Positions 23,603 to 31,987 of a DNA stretch of 64,000 nucleotides are shown piece after piece. Positions within the stretch are counted from its first letter, which is position 1. Every line of letters starts with the position of its first letter. The notes beneath the pieces were generated by a model. The model saw only the letters and a list, made by a program, of their open reading frames with translations. It did no database searches and was not told the DNA's origin. Made by a program: the position numbers and the translations under genes. The DNA is from Cyanobacteria bacterium OH_PDB_230 (GTDB lineage Bacteria; Cyanobacteriota; Vampirovibrionia; Gastranaerophilales; Gastranaerophilaceae), in contig JAEZSO010000002.1 in NCBI GenBank assembly GCA_023421795.1, positions 186,001 to 250,000 of the forward strand. The letters run 5' to 3'.

Positions 23603-24840
23603 AAAGCAGGTTATTAAACAAGAATATAAAGCTGAAAAAAGAAAAAGTCGGAAATGGGGTTGTTTCTTCTGCCAATATAGATATCCTCAGTTATTTTGAC
23701 AACAATCCAGACCTTTCTTCTCTTTTGCTTTATGGGCATGATAAAATTTTTGCTGAAAAAAACGGTGTTCTAAACGAGATAGATTTAGCTCTTCAAGACA
23801 ATGAGGCTTTTATTTCCGTTATAGAAAATATCGCAAATCAGTATGATAGAATTATCAATTTTCAAAATCCTTCTTATACAATCGTCCTGTCAAGCGGGGT
23901 GAAAATCAGCGCAATGCTGCCTCCTCTTGTTAAAGCGGGCGGGTTTTTGTCGATAAAAAGGCAGCCTAAATGCTCAAAAAACTTTGATGGAATAATCGAA
24001 GATAAAATAACAAGCAACGAGGTCTTATTATTTTTAAAAGAGTGTCTGAATATAAAATTAAATATATTTGTAACCGCTCAGGCGCAGGTAAATAAAGCAA
24101 ATATCCTGAACTTTTTGGCGAACAAGACATCTTCAGATGAAAACATTATTACTATAGAGTCTTTGCCTCAACTGAAAATCAAACGGGAAAATTCATTGGG
24201 GCTCATTAAACAAAAAGGCAACTTCTCAAAAATTTTAAGAAAAGCAATAAACCTGGGGCATGAAAGAATAGTTATATCGGAAGCTTCAATTTCTGAAATG
24301 GTTTCTGTTTTTGAATATGTAAACGTAGGCTACAACGGGTTTTTGACCTCTTTTTCTTCTAAGTCATATGAAGAGATGCTCTTTTCGATGCAGAACCTTA
24401 TAATGCTTTCTTTTCCCAACCTTAATGAACAGAATGCAAATGCCCTGATTTATTCTTCCGTTGACATAGTCGTTTTTGTTTCTAAAACAAAAGATGGAAA
24501 GGAAAGAATAACAAGTGTTTCAGAGCTTGTTAAGACAAAAACGGGTTTAAAGCTCCAGGATATATTCGTTTGGAAAGAAAGTAAATCCAAAACAGATAAA
24601 TTCAATGGTTATCATCAATCAACGGGAGTTGTTTCAAGATTTTTCCCCGACAATTCGTTTTTGTCTTTAGGATTTTTGGAAGAATATTTCAATAAAGAAT
24701 ATAAGCATAATTACATAGGCAAAAATGTCGACGATAATGCTCAAAACAAGCTCAAAGCAAAGAAAAAAAGCAATTTAGAACAATCAAAACTTAATAAATA
24801 CAAGGCTTTAAAAGAAAAAATAAAAAGCCATTCCAAATAA
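23593..24840 (+). CDS. Degenerate CpaF/TadA-like secretion ATPase
   Basis: 415 residues aligned by eye with CpaF: GVKISAMLPPLVKAGGFLSIKR matches the family segment before the P-loop. The P-loop itself is replaced by FVTAQAQVNKANIL (about residues 159-172), without any G-x-x-x-x-G-K-T. After it, IITIESLPQLKI corresponds to the Asp-box strand, RIVISEASISEM to Walker B (Glu230 kept) and NVGYNGFLTSFSSKS to the His-box, with serine in place of histidine. It probably cannot hydrolyse ATP. The tail is lysine-rich. Its start lies inside the cpaE-like gene, so the two are made together. Confidence 0.72.
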   Translation: MSLKSRLLNKNIKLKKEKVGNGVVSSANIDILSYFDNNPDLSSLLLYGHDKIFAEKNGVLNEIDLALQDNEAFISVIENIANQYDRIINFQNPSYTIVLSSGVKISAMLPPLVKAGGFLSIKRQPKCSKNFDGIIEDKITSNEVLLFLKECLNIKLNIFVTAQAQVNKANILNFLANKTSSDENIITIESLPQLKIKRENSLGLIKQKGNFSKILRKAINLGHERIVISEASISEMVSVFEYVNVGYNGFLTSFSSKSYEEMLFSMQNLIMLSFPNLNEQNANALIYSSVDIVVFVSKTKDGKERITSVSELVKTKTGLKLQDIFVWKESKSKTDKFNGYHQSTGVVSRFFPDNSFLSLGFLEEYFNKEYKHNYIGKNVDDNAQNKLKAKKKSNLEQSKLNKYKALKEKIKSHSK

Positions 24841-24936
24841 TGCGTTTATTAAGAAAGGTTAAAAAATCATTAAAAACTAAATAATAAATTCTTTTTAGCT
24901 TTTTTGGATTAGAGAAGGTCCAAATGAGGTGTTATT

Positions 24937-25326
24937 ATGAGAGTTTTATTTAATCCGGTTTCTGTAAATTTAAATCCTATAAAACAAAGTCAGGGTAAGG
25001 TTGATAAAAGCCAGCCATCAGGGCAAGTTGAAAGAAGTTTGCAAAATGAATTGATAAGTTCTGATGGAGCATTTGCGATTCGTTCTTCAGTTATGGCAGC
25101 TGCATCTTTCAAAGGTTCAGAAATAGATCCTGTAGAAGAAGATTCAAATAAACCCATAACAGTCAAGGACGAAGATCTCGGCATAGAGATACATTATCAA
25201 AAAGACGGTAAAACAATTTCTTACATAAAAGATTTTGAAAACGAAAAGGTTATTTATTTTAAGCCTGACGGCATAATGATTGACCATGAAGTCGATTATA
25301 AAGGCAACGTAACTTTACCATATTAA
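24937..25326 (+). CDS. Hypothetical protein with repetitive beta-rich C-terminus
   Basis: Not recognised. 129 residues, no signal peptide. The N-terminal half is polar (MRVLFNPVSVNLNPIKQSQG, with AAASFKGSE near residue 51), the C-terminal half has three strand-like units (IEIHYQKDGKTISYIKD, KVIYFKPDGIMIDHEVD, YKGNVTLPY) that resemble a small beta-meander. GAGGTG precedes the ATG. It is transcribed alone between the CpaF-like gene and a strong terminator. Confidence 0.6.
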   Translation: MRVLFNPVSVNLNPIKQSQGKVDKSQPSGQVERSLQNELISSDGAFAIRSSVMAAASFKGSEIDPVEEDSNKPITVKDEDLGIEIHYQKDGKTISYIKDFENEKVIYFKPDGIMIDHEVDYKGNVTLPY

Positions 25327-25348
25327 AATATGTTGGGAAATAATAGTG

Positions 25349-25380
25349 AACACATTATTAAACAATAATGTGTTTTTTTT
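25349..25380 (+). terminator. Intrinsic terminator
   Basis: AACACATTATT (25349-25359), loop AAAC, AATAATGTGTT (25364-25374) and a run of T. A perfect 11-bp stem with T tail, 23 bp after the hypothetical gene. Confidence 0.9.
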
Positions 25381-25528
25381 ATTGAGCTGTTATTTCATAC
25401 ATATGTCCTAAAAATAAATGGTAATAATACATTTAAAAAACGATAAGTATTATAAATGTACTAGCCTTTTTGCAGTAGCTTTGTAAAGAGCTCAAAAATA
25501 TTGTCCTGACCACCTTTTTGCCTGCTTA

Positions 25529-25544
25529 TAGACCATATGGTCTA
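25529..25544. promoter_or_regulatory. Perfect 16-bp palindrome, candidate operator
   Basis: TAGACCATATGGTCTA is self-complementary over all 16 bases. It lies 133 bp before the response-regulator start in a 300-bp leader with no gene, where the promoter of the regulator-kinase-flagellar unit is expected. Confidence 0.5.
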
Positions 25545-25575
25545 AATCCTCAAATCCACCCAAAACACAAATAAT

Positions 25576-25593
25576 ATCGACCTTCTAGTCGAT
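25576..25593 (+). repeat. Inverted repeat in the leader of the response regulator
   Basis: ATCGAC (25576-25581), loop CTTCTA, GTCGAT (25588-25593). No T run follows. It may be a second operator or a leader hairpin. The remaining sequence from 25381 to 25676 holds no ORF I would support. Confidence 0.4.
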
Positions 25594-25676
25594 GAGAGGC
25601 TACTCCATTTAGGGGTAATATGCATAGTGTAAGTGAAGTATTTACAAAATTTATGATAAAGATTTGGGGAGGAAAA

Positions 25677-26387
25677 ATGAGAAGAGGCGTGGAGTTTAAA
25701 AGGAAAGCAAAGATTATTTTGGTAGATGACAATTTTGATCATTTAGCTGGAATAAGAGAGCTTATTGGTCTTGAAAGCGACTTCGACGTTATTGCAACTG
25801 CAACCAATGCTAACATTGCAATAAGTTTAATTAAAAAATACCAACCCGATATCGTGCTAATGGATATCAATATGCCGGAGAAAGATGGATTGACCGCTCT
25901 TAGCGAAATCGAAAAATTAAATTTAGGGGTAAAAGTTATAGCTCTAACCGGATATGATGATCCGGATCTAATCTTCAGAGCTATGAAAATCGGTGCAAAA
26001 GGGTATATCCTAAAAACTATGGCTTCCGCTCAATTGATTTATGCGATTGAAGAAGTTTCACAAGGGAAAGTGTATCTGCCGTCCGCGTTATCTTCTCGTT
26101 TCTTTGAATATTTCCAAAAATCGTTCCGCGAAGAATCAACCGTTGTATCAGATGGCGAGAATTTGCTTTCATACCTTACACAAAGAGAAGAAGAAGTTTT
26201 AGACTTGTTAACTCAAGGTGTGACGTATAAAGGCGTAGCTCAAAAATTGTTCATCAGCGAAACTACAGTTAAAACTCACGTGAACAACATCTTCCAAAAG
26301 TTACAGGTGAACGACAGAACACAAGCTGTTTTATATGCTTTAAACAACGGCTTTTCAAACAAAAGAAAAATGAAAATCGCAATCTAG
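25677..26387 (+). CDS. NarL/FixJ-family response regulator
   Basis: 236 residues from ATG 25677, which has a near-perfect GGGGAGG 4 nt upstream; the frame is open 19 codons further but without a ribosome binding site. Receiver domain: KIILVDDN, the phospho-acceptor Asp63 in IVLMDINMPEKDG, VIALTGYDD and YILKTMA. C-terminal LuxR-type HTH: LTQREEEVLDLLTQGVTYKG, then ISETTVKTHVNNIFQKLQV. It is followed by a histidine kinase and seven flagellar genes, so it probably controls them. A small hairpin surrounds its stop codon. Confidence 0.93.
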   Translation: MRRGVEFKRKAKIILVDDNFDHLAGIRELIGLESDFDVIATATNANIAISLIKKYQPDIVLMDINMPEKDGLTALSEIEKLNLGVKVIALTGYDDPDLIFRAMKIGAKGYILKTMASAQLIYAIEEVSQGKVYLPSALSSRFFEYFQKSFREESTVVSDGENLLSYLTQREEEVLDLLTQGVTYKGVAQKLFISETTVKTHVNNIFQKLQVNDRTQAVLYALNNGFSNKRKMKIAI

Positions 26388-26397
26388 CCGATTGCGA
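26377..26397 (+). repeat. Hairpin around the response-regulator stop codon
   Basis: TCGCAATC (26377-26384) pairs with GATTGCGA (26390-26397); the TAG stop lies in the five-base loop. No T run follows. It may dampen transcription or translation into the kinase and flagellar genes, or protect the 3' end of the regulator message. Confidence 0.5.
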
Positions 26398-26450
26398 GCA
26401 GAGGGAAGAGTCGAGCTTGCGAGGGGCAGCCAAGTAGCGAAACCAAACAG
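26398..26450 (+). other. GC-rich spacer between regulator and kinase genes
   Basis: Roughly 50 bp of purine-rich sequence at about 60 percent GC by hand count, against mid-30s around it. It is non-coding in all frames that I checked for start and ribosome binding site. It may be part of a structured RNA with the preceding hairpin, or a small mobile or repeat remnant. Confidence 0.35.
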
Positions 26451-26478
26451 CGGATTGCAAAACTAAATCAGGTAAAAA

Positions 26479-27756
26479 ATGAGTAAAAGTAATTTCAAAA
26501 AACAAAAAAACATACTTAGAGATTATATAATTGACGAGTATACCAAAGAATATAGCAAACAGACCATAATAGGTCTGTTTCGCTCGATTGTTGAACCTGT
26601 TGTTGAAGCAGCAAGTCAGGAATCTTTGGTGTTGTTGAGATTATTTGATACTGACGGCTTGTCTTCGGTTATAAAAAGATTAGAATTTTCAAGTGCGAAG
26701 GTCTATTCTTTTTGTGAGGAACTTAAAACAGATATTATTGCAAACGTAGAGCAGGATGGTATTTGGGATAGTGTCGAATTCGTAATGGTTTTAGCGCCAA
26801 GATATTCGGCTGTTTTGATTTGGGATCATTCATTGTCGGCTTCTAAGGATTTTTCAAAAATTTGTCTTATCTACAACTCAAGAAGCGTTGCTGATGTTGC
26901 CAGGGTTATTTTTGACAATTCTAAAGTTAATTTGGAAGAGTATCTTACGTCTTACTCGCCTGATAGAAGGGAAAACGAGCTTTTAAACGTTTCCATAAAT
27001 AAGCTGGTAGGCTGTCTTGACTCTGTCAACGAAGAAATCGTGCTTACACAAGCTGAAAAACAGGATCTTTCAAAAACTCATGAACTTCTTAATGAGTATG
27101 AATACACTGCTGATAAGGCAAAAATGATTGCTCATGAGATTAAAAATCATCTGTCTGTGATTGATTTATATACAAAAATAACCGAAAAACGTCTCAATGA
27201 CGTTAAAGCAGAGAAAAAAATCCAGGAATCGTTAGAGAACGCTATTAAAAGCATTCGTTATTCCACTTATTCAATCACTCAATTTATAGGAGAGTTGAAA
27301 ACTTTTGCCAAGCCGATTTTGGTCGAAAGAAAGATTATTCCTATGATTGAAGATGTTATCAATCTTACTTCTCCTAAAGCGAAGGAGCACAAAGTAACAA
27401 TTAAATTTTCTCCGAAGAAGGATATTAGGGTTCACGTAGACGAAATCAAATTCCACAGTGTTCTTATAAACCTTATATACAACGCAGTTGAATCAATCAA
27501 AGAAGGCGGAGAAATTTCCATTGAAGCGGAACAGGAAAAAAACTTTGCGAGAATAGTTGTAAAAGACAACGGAGAAGGGATTAAGCCTGAACTTCAAGAC
27601 AAAATTTTTGAAGAAGGTTTTACCACAAAACTTACAGGCAACGGACTTGGGCTCCATATTTGTAAAAGTCTTATGAGAGAACAGTATGGAGAAATAAATT
27701 TGCTTAAATCAGATAAAGACGGGACTCAGATGGAAGTCTTGGTTCCAATTATCTAA
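26479..27756 (+). CDS. Cytoplasmic sensor histidine kinase at the head of the flagellar genes
   Basis: 425 residues, no membrane helix. The first 200 residues are an unrecognised, mostly helical input region. A short coiled segment leads to the H-box MIAHEIKNHLSVID (His219), of the NtrB/AtoS style. The catalytic domain has N box INLIYNAVESI, G1 VKDNGEGI, F IFEEGFTTK and G2 GNGLGLHICK, all intact. Position between the NarL-type regulator and flgB (12 bp gap) recalls FlgS, the kinase of epsilonproteobacterial flagellar checkpoints, though that one pairs with an NtrC-type regulator. It probably senses a flagellar assembly state from the cytoplasm; this is inference. Confidence 0.88.
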   Translation: MSKSNFKKQKNILRDYIIDEYTKEYSKQTIIGLFRSIVEPVVEAASQESLVLLRLFDTDGLSSVIKRLEFSSAKVYSFCEELKTDIIANVEQDGIWDSVEFVMVLAPRYSAVLIWDHSLSASKDFSKICLIYNSRSVADVARVIFDNSKVNLEEYLTSYSPDRRENELLNVSINKLVGCLDSVNEEIVLTQAEKQDLSKTHELLNEYEYTADKAKMIAHEIKNHLSVIDLYTKITEKRLNDVKAEKKIQESLENAIKSIRYSTYSITQFIGELKTFAKPILVERKIIPMIEDVINLTSPKAKEHKVTIKFSPKKDIRVHVDEIKFHSVLINLIYNAVESIKEGGEISIEAEQEKNFARIVVKDNGEGIKPELQDKIFEEGFTTKLTGNGLGLHICKSLMREQYGEINLLKSDKDGTQMEVLVPII

Positions 27757-27768
27757 GAGGAGAGAAAA

Positions 27769-28248
27769 ATGGAAGCATTGGGAAGTACAAGAACAATTGA
27801 ACTTACAAAATTGGCAATGGATGGTCTTTTAATGAGACAACAGGCGATTTCGACCAATACTGCCAATGTGAATACGCCTGATTATCAAAGAAAACAAGTT
27901 GCGTTTGAAGATCAGTTAAGAAACATAATTCAAAAAGAAGACCTAAAATCAGACATAAGACGTTCAAATAGTGCCGCTATGTCTTATCAAGCAACGTCTT
28001 TAGACCAGATTCAAAGGCCAACTGATACTCAAATGAGTATTTTAAACCAAAATTCATTTCAGGCCTATAAGCCAGAAATAATAAGTGATATGGCAGATGC
28101 CAACCCGGAAACCGGTAACAATGTCGAAATTGAAAAAGAAATGATGGATATGGCGAAAACCGGTACCCAGTACGCTATTTTGGCAAACTTAGAGTCCAAA
28201 ATGCTGAGCGGTTTATCAGAGGTAATTAAAGGAACAACGGGAGCATAA
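27769..28248 (+). CDS. flgB: Flagellar basal-body rod protein FlgB
   Basis: Proximal rod protein, exported by the flagellar type III system. 159 residues, with the rod-family N-terminal helix and signature MRQQAISTNTANVNTPDYQRK (positions about 22-42, similar to the A-N-N-x-A-N-x-x-T-P-x-Y consensus) and a C-terminal helix QYAILANLESKMLSGLSEVI. Translation start is ATG 27769 after AGAGGAGAG. It is followed 3 bp later by flgC. Confidence 0.95.
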   Translation: MEALGSTRTIELTKLAMDGLLMRQQAISTNTANVNTPDYQRKQVAFEDQLRNIIQKEDLKSDIRRSNSAAMSYQATSLDQIQRPTDTQMSILNQNSFQAYKPEIISDMADANPETGNNVEIEKEMMDMAKTGTQYAILANLESKMLSGLSEVIKGTTGA

Positions 28249-28251
28249 TAA

Positions 28252-28755
28252 ATGAGTTTTGATATTTTTGATGTAACAGCCTCCGGCATGCAGGCTCAAA
28301 GAATAAAATTAGATACCATCTCAAGTAATATAGCAAACATTAACACCACTAAAAACGCGGATGGTACTCCTGGTGTGTATGCGAAAAAAGAAGTAACGTT
28401 CAGGGCTATTTATATGGATAAATTAGGTCAATCGCCTTCTTTTCCGAATGGATCCCACGAAGCGATGTTCAGCCCTTCTGAAAATTCGATGGTCTTGAGA
28501 GGCGGCGTAAACTTCGATGAAAAAAATCTTTCTCAGGGAGTAGAAGTTGCTTCAATAGAACAAAGCAAAGACCCGTATAAGGTTGTGTATGACCCGTCGC
28601 ACCCTGATTCCAACGCTGATGGCTATGTCACTCTTCCAAACGTTAATATTGTGGAAGAAATGGTAAATATGGTAAGTGCTTCCAAGGCATATGAGGCGAA
28701 CGCGACAGCCGCTGAAACGGCCAAGACAATGATTAATTCGGCGATGAGAATATAA
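28252..28755 (+). CDS. flgC: Flagellar basal-body rod protein FlgC
   Basis: Proximal rod subunit. 167 residues, beginning FDIFDVTASGMQAQRIKLD, then ISSNIANINTTKNADGTPG (rod signature) and the FlgC-specific YDPSHPDSNADGYVTLPNVN, ending with helix VEEMVNMVSASKAYEANATA. Size is a little larger than the E. coli protein (134), as in many other phyla, because of a middle insertion. Confidence 0.96.
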   Translation: MSFDIFDVTASGMQAQRIKLDTISSNIANINTTKNADGTPGVYAKKEVTFRAIYMDKLGQSPSFPNGSHEAMFSPSENSMVLRGGVNFDEKNLSQGVEVASIEQSKDPYKVVYDPSHPDSNADGYVTLPNVNIVEEMVNMVSASKAYEANATAAETAKTMINSAMRI

Positions 28756-28798
28756 GGCAGAGAAGCAAATTAATTTTAGGAAATGTTGAGGAGAAAAA

Positions 28799-29329
28799 AT
28801 GACAGATTCAATGGGAGGAATAAATAAGTTGGGGATGAACTATTCACCTGTTTCATCGTATAACAAACTTTTAGAAAATAATTTAGGCTCCGCAAATTTT
28901 GAAGGGGCAAATGAATCGTTAAACGACTTTCAAAATATTTTAAACACTCAAATGTCTAATCTGAATATGCAAGGACAGCAGGCAGATCCTTTTACAATGG
29001 GCATTTCAATGGACGTGAACGCTGTTAATCCCCATTCAAACAGTGTGCAGAAAGTGGATTCAAGAATGGTGACGGCTATTTCTTCTGATTCACCTGTATC
29101 TTCCACCGCAAATGATTTCAGCAAGGCGTTAAGCAACGGTATAAGTTCTTTAAACAATAAACAGGTAGAAGCACAGAAAGCTGTTGAAACACTTGCTTCT
29201 GGCGGGGATATAAGCGTTCATGATGTAATGATAGCAAGTCAAAAAGCTAGCTTGAATATGCAAATGGCTATGCAACTAAGAAATAAAATACTTACAGCAT
29301 ACAATGAGCTTTATCAAATGAGATTTTAA
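28799..29329 (+). CDS. fliE: Flagellar hook-basal body complex protein FliE
   Basis: Rod-MS ring adaptor. The C-terminal 90 residues are FliE: FSKALSNGISSLNNKQVEAQ, ASGGDISVHDVMIASQKASL and LRNKILTAYNELYQMRF, the highly conserved end. The protein is longer (176 residues) than typical FliE (about 100) because of a polar N-terminal extension rich in N, S, M and G. AGGAG lies before ATG 28799. It lies between flgC and fliF, the standard order. Confidence 0.94.
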   Translation: MTDSMGGINKLGMNYSPVSSYNKLLENNLGSANFEGANESLNDFQNILNTQMSNLNMQGQQADPFTMGISMDVNAVNPHSNSVQKVDSRMVTAISSDSPVSSTANDFSKALSNGISSLNNKQVEAQKAVETLASGGDISVHDVMIASQKASLNMQMAMQLRNKILTAYNELYQMRF

Positions 29330-29402
29330 GCTAAGTTTACATATTTGAAAAAACACAATTTAAAGGTTATATTTTTAGTAACTGTAAAATAAGGGAAAAA
29401 AG

Positions 29403-30959
29403 TTGAGTAACAATTATTTTAAACTATTTAAAGATGATATAAGTCGTTTGTGGAAAGGGTTGGATTTATCCAAGCGTTTTGGGCTTATTGTTCTTATTGC
29501 AATAACTCTTGTAACCGCCACTTACTTCTTAATCAAGTCAACAGAGCCCAATTGGACCACTCTATACGCTGATTTGTCTGAGCCTGACGCTGTTGCAATC
29601 ACGGAAAGCCTCAAAAAAAGCGGTTATCCTTATAAATTAAGTACTGACAGAAAAGCTATTTTGGTTCCTGTCGAAATGCAAGACGAGTTAAGAGTATTTG
29701 TTGCCGAAAATGACCTTATAAAAGACAGTTCACCGGGTTTTGAGCTTTTGGACAGCCTTCAGCTTGGCTCAACTGAATTTAAAAACCAGCTTACCAAACA
29801 GAGAATTTTTCAAGGAGAGCTAACCCGCTCTATAGAAAAGATTAACGGCGTTAAAAAAGCCAGAGTTCAAATCGCAGAACCTGAACGGTCAGTTTTTGAA
29901 GACAAAGACGAAGTCCCTTCAGCTTCTGTTATGTTGATTTTAGATCCTGGTTATAAATTAAAAACCAATCAAGTGAAAGCCATCAAAAACCTTGTTGCAT
30001 ATTCTATTCCAAGAATGACCCCTGATAAGGTTTTTATTACGGACCAATCAGGAAATAGTCTTACCGATGAAATAGAAAAAAATTCAAGCGACATAGAAAG
30101 CTTCAGAATTAATCTAGAAGACCAAACAGCGAAAAAAGTCCAAAGCGTACTGGATAAAATTGTGGGCAAGGATAATGCCACTGTTCAAGTCAGTGCAGAT
30201 ATCGATTTTAATACAACAAGGTCTACTATTGAAAGCTATACTCCCGTTTCTGAAGACTCTAAAACAGGCGTGTTGACTTCAGAACAAACAGAGTCAGAGG
30301 TTTATGATAACCCTAATGCTGCAGCAACATCCGCTACAGAAAAGAAAAATTTAAACTATCAAAAGCAGAGAACATCTGCTACATATAGCGTCTCAAAAGA
30401 AATTAAGCAGATTGTGTATGCACCGGGCAGCGTTAAAAGAATGACTATAGCTGTTGCTGTTAATAAAATTCTTACAGAAAAAGAAAAAACAGAACTTGAA
30501 GACCTTATCATTACTGCCAGTGGCGCGAGCAAGGATAGAGGAGATGTAATAAAGGTAACAAGCCTTCAATTTGCTTCTATTGAAGAAGAGCAGCAAGCGA
30601 AAAAAGAAGCTCTGGCTGAATATCAGAAAGAATCTCAAAGTGATTTGATTTTCAATAAAGTTCTTCCATTGCTTGTGATTCTGCTTCTTGGCGGCGGTGC
30701 GTTATTTGTTGTAGCTTCTTTCCTCAAAAATGCAGGTGGCGGTTCATCTCAAGGTTCTGATGATTATTATCTGCAAGGACATGACGGCACTCCGATGATA
30801 GGATCCTCCATGGGCGACGGATTTTCGATGGATGCATTGCCTGAGTTAGATGTTAAGGTCGATCCTGAGTTCGATAAAATCAAAAATGAATTAAGTGACT
30901 CTATTTTGTCTGATCCTCAAGAGGCTGCTAAAATATTAATATCTTATATTAAGGAATAA
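29403..30959 (+). CDS. fliF: Flagellar MS-ring protein FliF
   Basis: Forms the membrane MS ring on which the rotor and export gate assemble. 518 residues, with two membrane helices (about residues 26-46 and 420-440). PNWTTLYADLSEPDAVAI and LLDSLQLGSTEFKNQL belong to the ring-building motifs; ARVQIAEPERSVF and ASVMLILDPG are highly conserved. The cytoplasmic tail (from about 441) binds FliG. It starts with TTG 29403, preceded by AAGGGAAAA; no better start is nearby. The rare start may limit expression. Confidence 0.96.
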   Translation: MSNNYFKLFKDDISRLWKGLDLSKRFGLIVLIAITLVTATYFLIKSTEPNWTTLYADLSEPDAVAITESLKKSGYPYKLSTDRKAILVPVEMQDELRVFVAENDLIKDSSPGFELLDSLQLGSTEFKNQLTKQRIFQGELTRSIEKINGVKKARVQIAEPERSVFEDKDEVPSASVMLILDPGYKLKTNQVKAIKNLVAYSIPRMTPDKVFITDQSGNSLTDEIEKNSSDIESFRINLEDQTAKKVQSVLDKIVGKDNATVQVSADIDFNTTRSTIESYTPVSEDSKTGVLTSEQTESEVYDNPNAAATSATEKKNLNYQKQRTSATYSVSKEIKQIVYAPGSVKRMTIAVAVNKILTEKEKTELEDLIITASGASKDRGDVIKVTSLQFASIEEEQQAKKEALAEYQKESQSDLIFNKVLPLLVILLLGGGALFVVASFLKNAGGGSSQGSDDYYLQGHDGTPMIGSSMGDGFSMDALPELDVKVDPEFDKIKNELSDSILSDPQEAAKILISYIKE

Positions 30960-30964
30960 CGGGA

Positions 30965-31987
30965 ATGGAGAATGTTTCAATAGAATATATGACGTCCACA
31001 CAGAAGGTTGCAGCTCTTTTGATTGCACTAGGGCCGTCAACTGCCGCTGAGATATTGAAAAATATTCCTGATGATGATGTCCTCGGGCAAATTACCCTTG
31101 ATATTGCAAGTTTGAACAGGGTTTCAACAGATGTCTTAAACGATGTTCTCAAGGAGTTTTATTCCCTTTTTTTGGCAAGTGATTACCTCATGTCAGGAGG
31201 TATGGGGTATGCAAGACAGCTTCTTGAAAAAGCATACGGACCTGAGCATGCGCAGTCTATATTAGATAAACTAGTGTCTTTGTTGGGGTCTAATCCTTTT
31301 CAGTTTTTTAACGAAGCAGATCCTGCCCAACTGGCTTCTTCGTTTCAGAATGAAAACCCGCAGCTTATTGCCTTAATTTTAGCTTATTTAAAACCGGAAA
31401 GTTCTGCGCAGGTGCTAAATTTCTTGCCTCCTGATATTCAGGCTCAAGTTGCAATTAGAATTGCAGAAATGAATACAACAAACCCTGAGGTTCTTTCTGA
31501 TATCGAAAAAATCGTCGAGAGCAAATTCTCTTCTATTGTGGTTCAAGATGTTTCCAAAGCAGGCGGTATTCAAACCCTTGCAAATATACTTAACAGAGCG
31601 GATAGATCCACCGAGAAAAATGTTATTGAGCTTTTGAAAAATTACAACGGCAACCTTGTTGATCAGGTTAAAGAACTTATGTTCGTGTTTGAAGATATTG
31701 CAAGGCTTGATGATAGAACTATCCAGCGTATTTTGAGAGATGTGGATACAAAAGATCTTGCGCTATCTCTTAAAGGTATGAAAGAAGATGTCAAAGACAA
31801 GCTGCTTCGCAACATGTCAGAACGTGCTCAGGCAATGCTTGTTGATGATATGGAATATATGGGTCCTGTTAGGGCGAAAGATGTTCAGCAGGCGCAGTCT
31901 AAGATTGTCGGCGTAATCAGAATGCTGGAAACTGCAGGAGAAATTGTTATTTTCCGTGGCGGTGATGAGGATGAGTTAATTGAGTAG
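30965..31987 (+). CDS. fliG: Flagellar motor switch protein FliG
   Basis: Rotor protein that binds FliF at its N-terminus and MotA at its C-terminus. 340 residues, normal for the family. QKVAALLIALGPSTAAEILK is the N-terminal domain, NENPQLIALILAYLKPE the middle EHPQ-like region, and the C-terminal charged helix has LDDRTIQRILRDVDTKDLAL and AQAMLVDDMEYMGPVRAKDV with the conserved torque residues. It starts 5 bp after fliF. FliH starts 8 bp inside it. Confidence 0.97.
   Translation: MENVSIEYMTSTQKVAALLIALGPSTAAEILKNIPDDDVLGQITLDIASLNRVSTDVLNDVLKEFYSLFLASDYLMSGGMGYARQLLEKAYGPEHAQSILDKLVSLLGSNPFQFFNEADPAQLASSFQNENPQLIALILAYLKPESSAQVLNFLPPDIQAQVAIRIAEMNTTNPEVLSDIEKIVESKFSSIVVQDVSKAGGIQTLANILNRADRSTEKNVIELLKNYNGNLVDQVKELMFVFEDIARLDDRTIQRILRDVDTKDLALSLKGMKEDVKDKLLRNMSERAQAMLVDDMEYMGPVRAKDVQQAQSKIVGVIRMLETAGEIVIFRGGDEDELIE

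Noticed and set aside
22430..24840. Complete tad pilus locus
   Set aside because: Only CpaE- and CpaF-like genes are present and the latter lacks a P-loop; no pilin, prepilin peptidase, secretin or TadB/C gene is adjacent.
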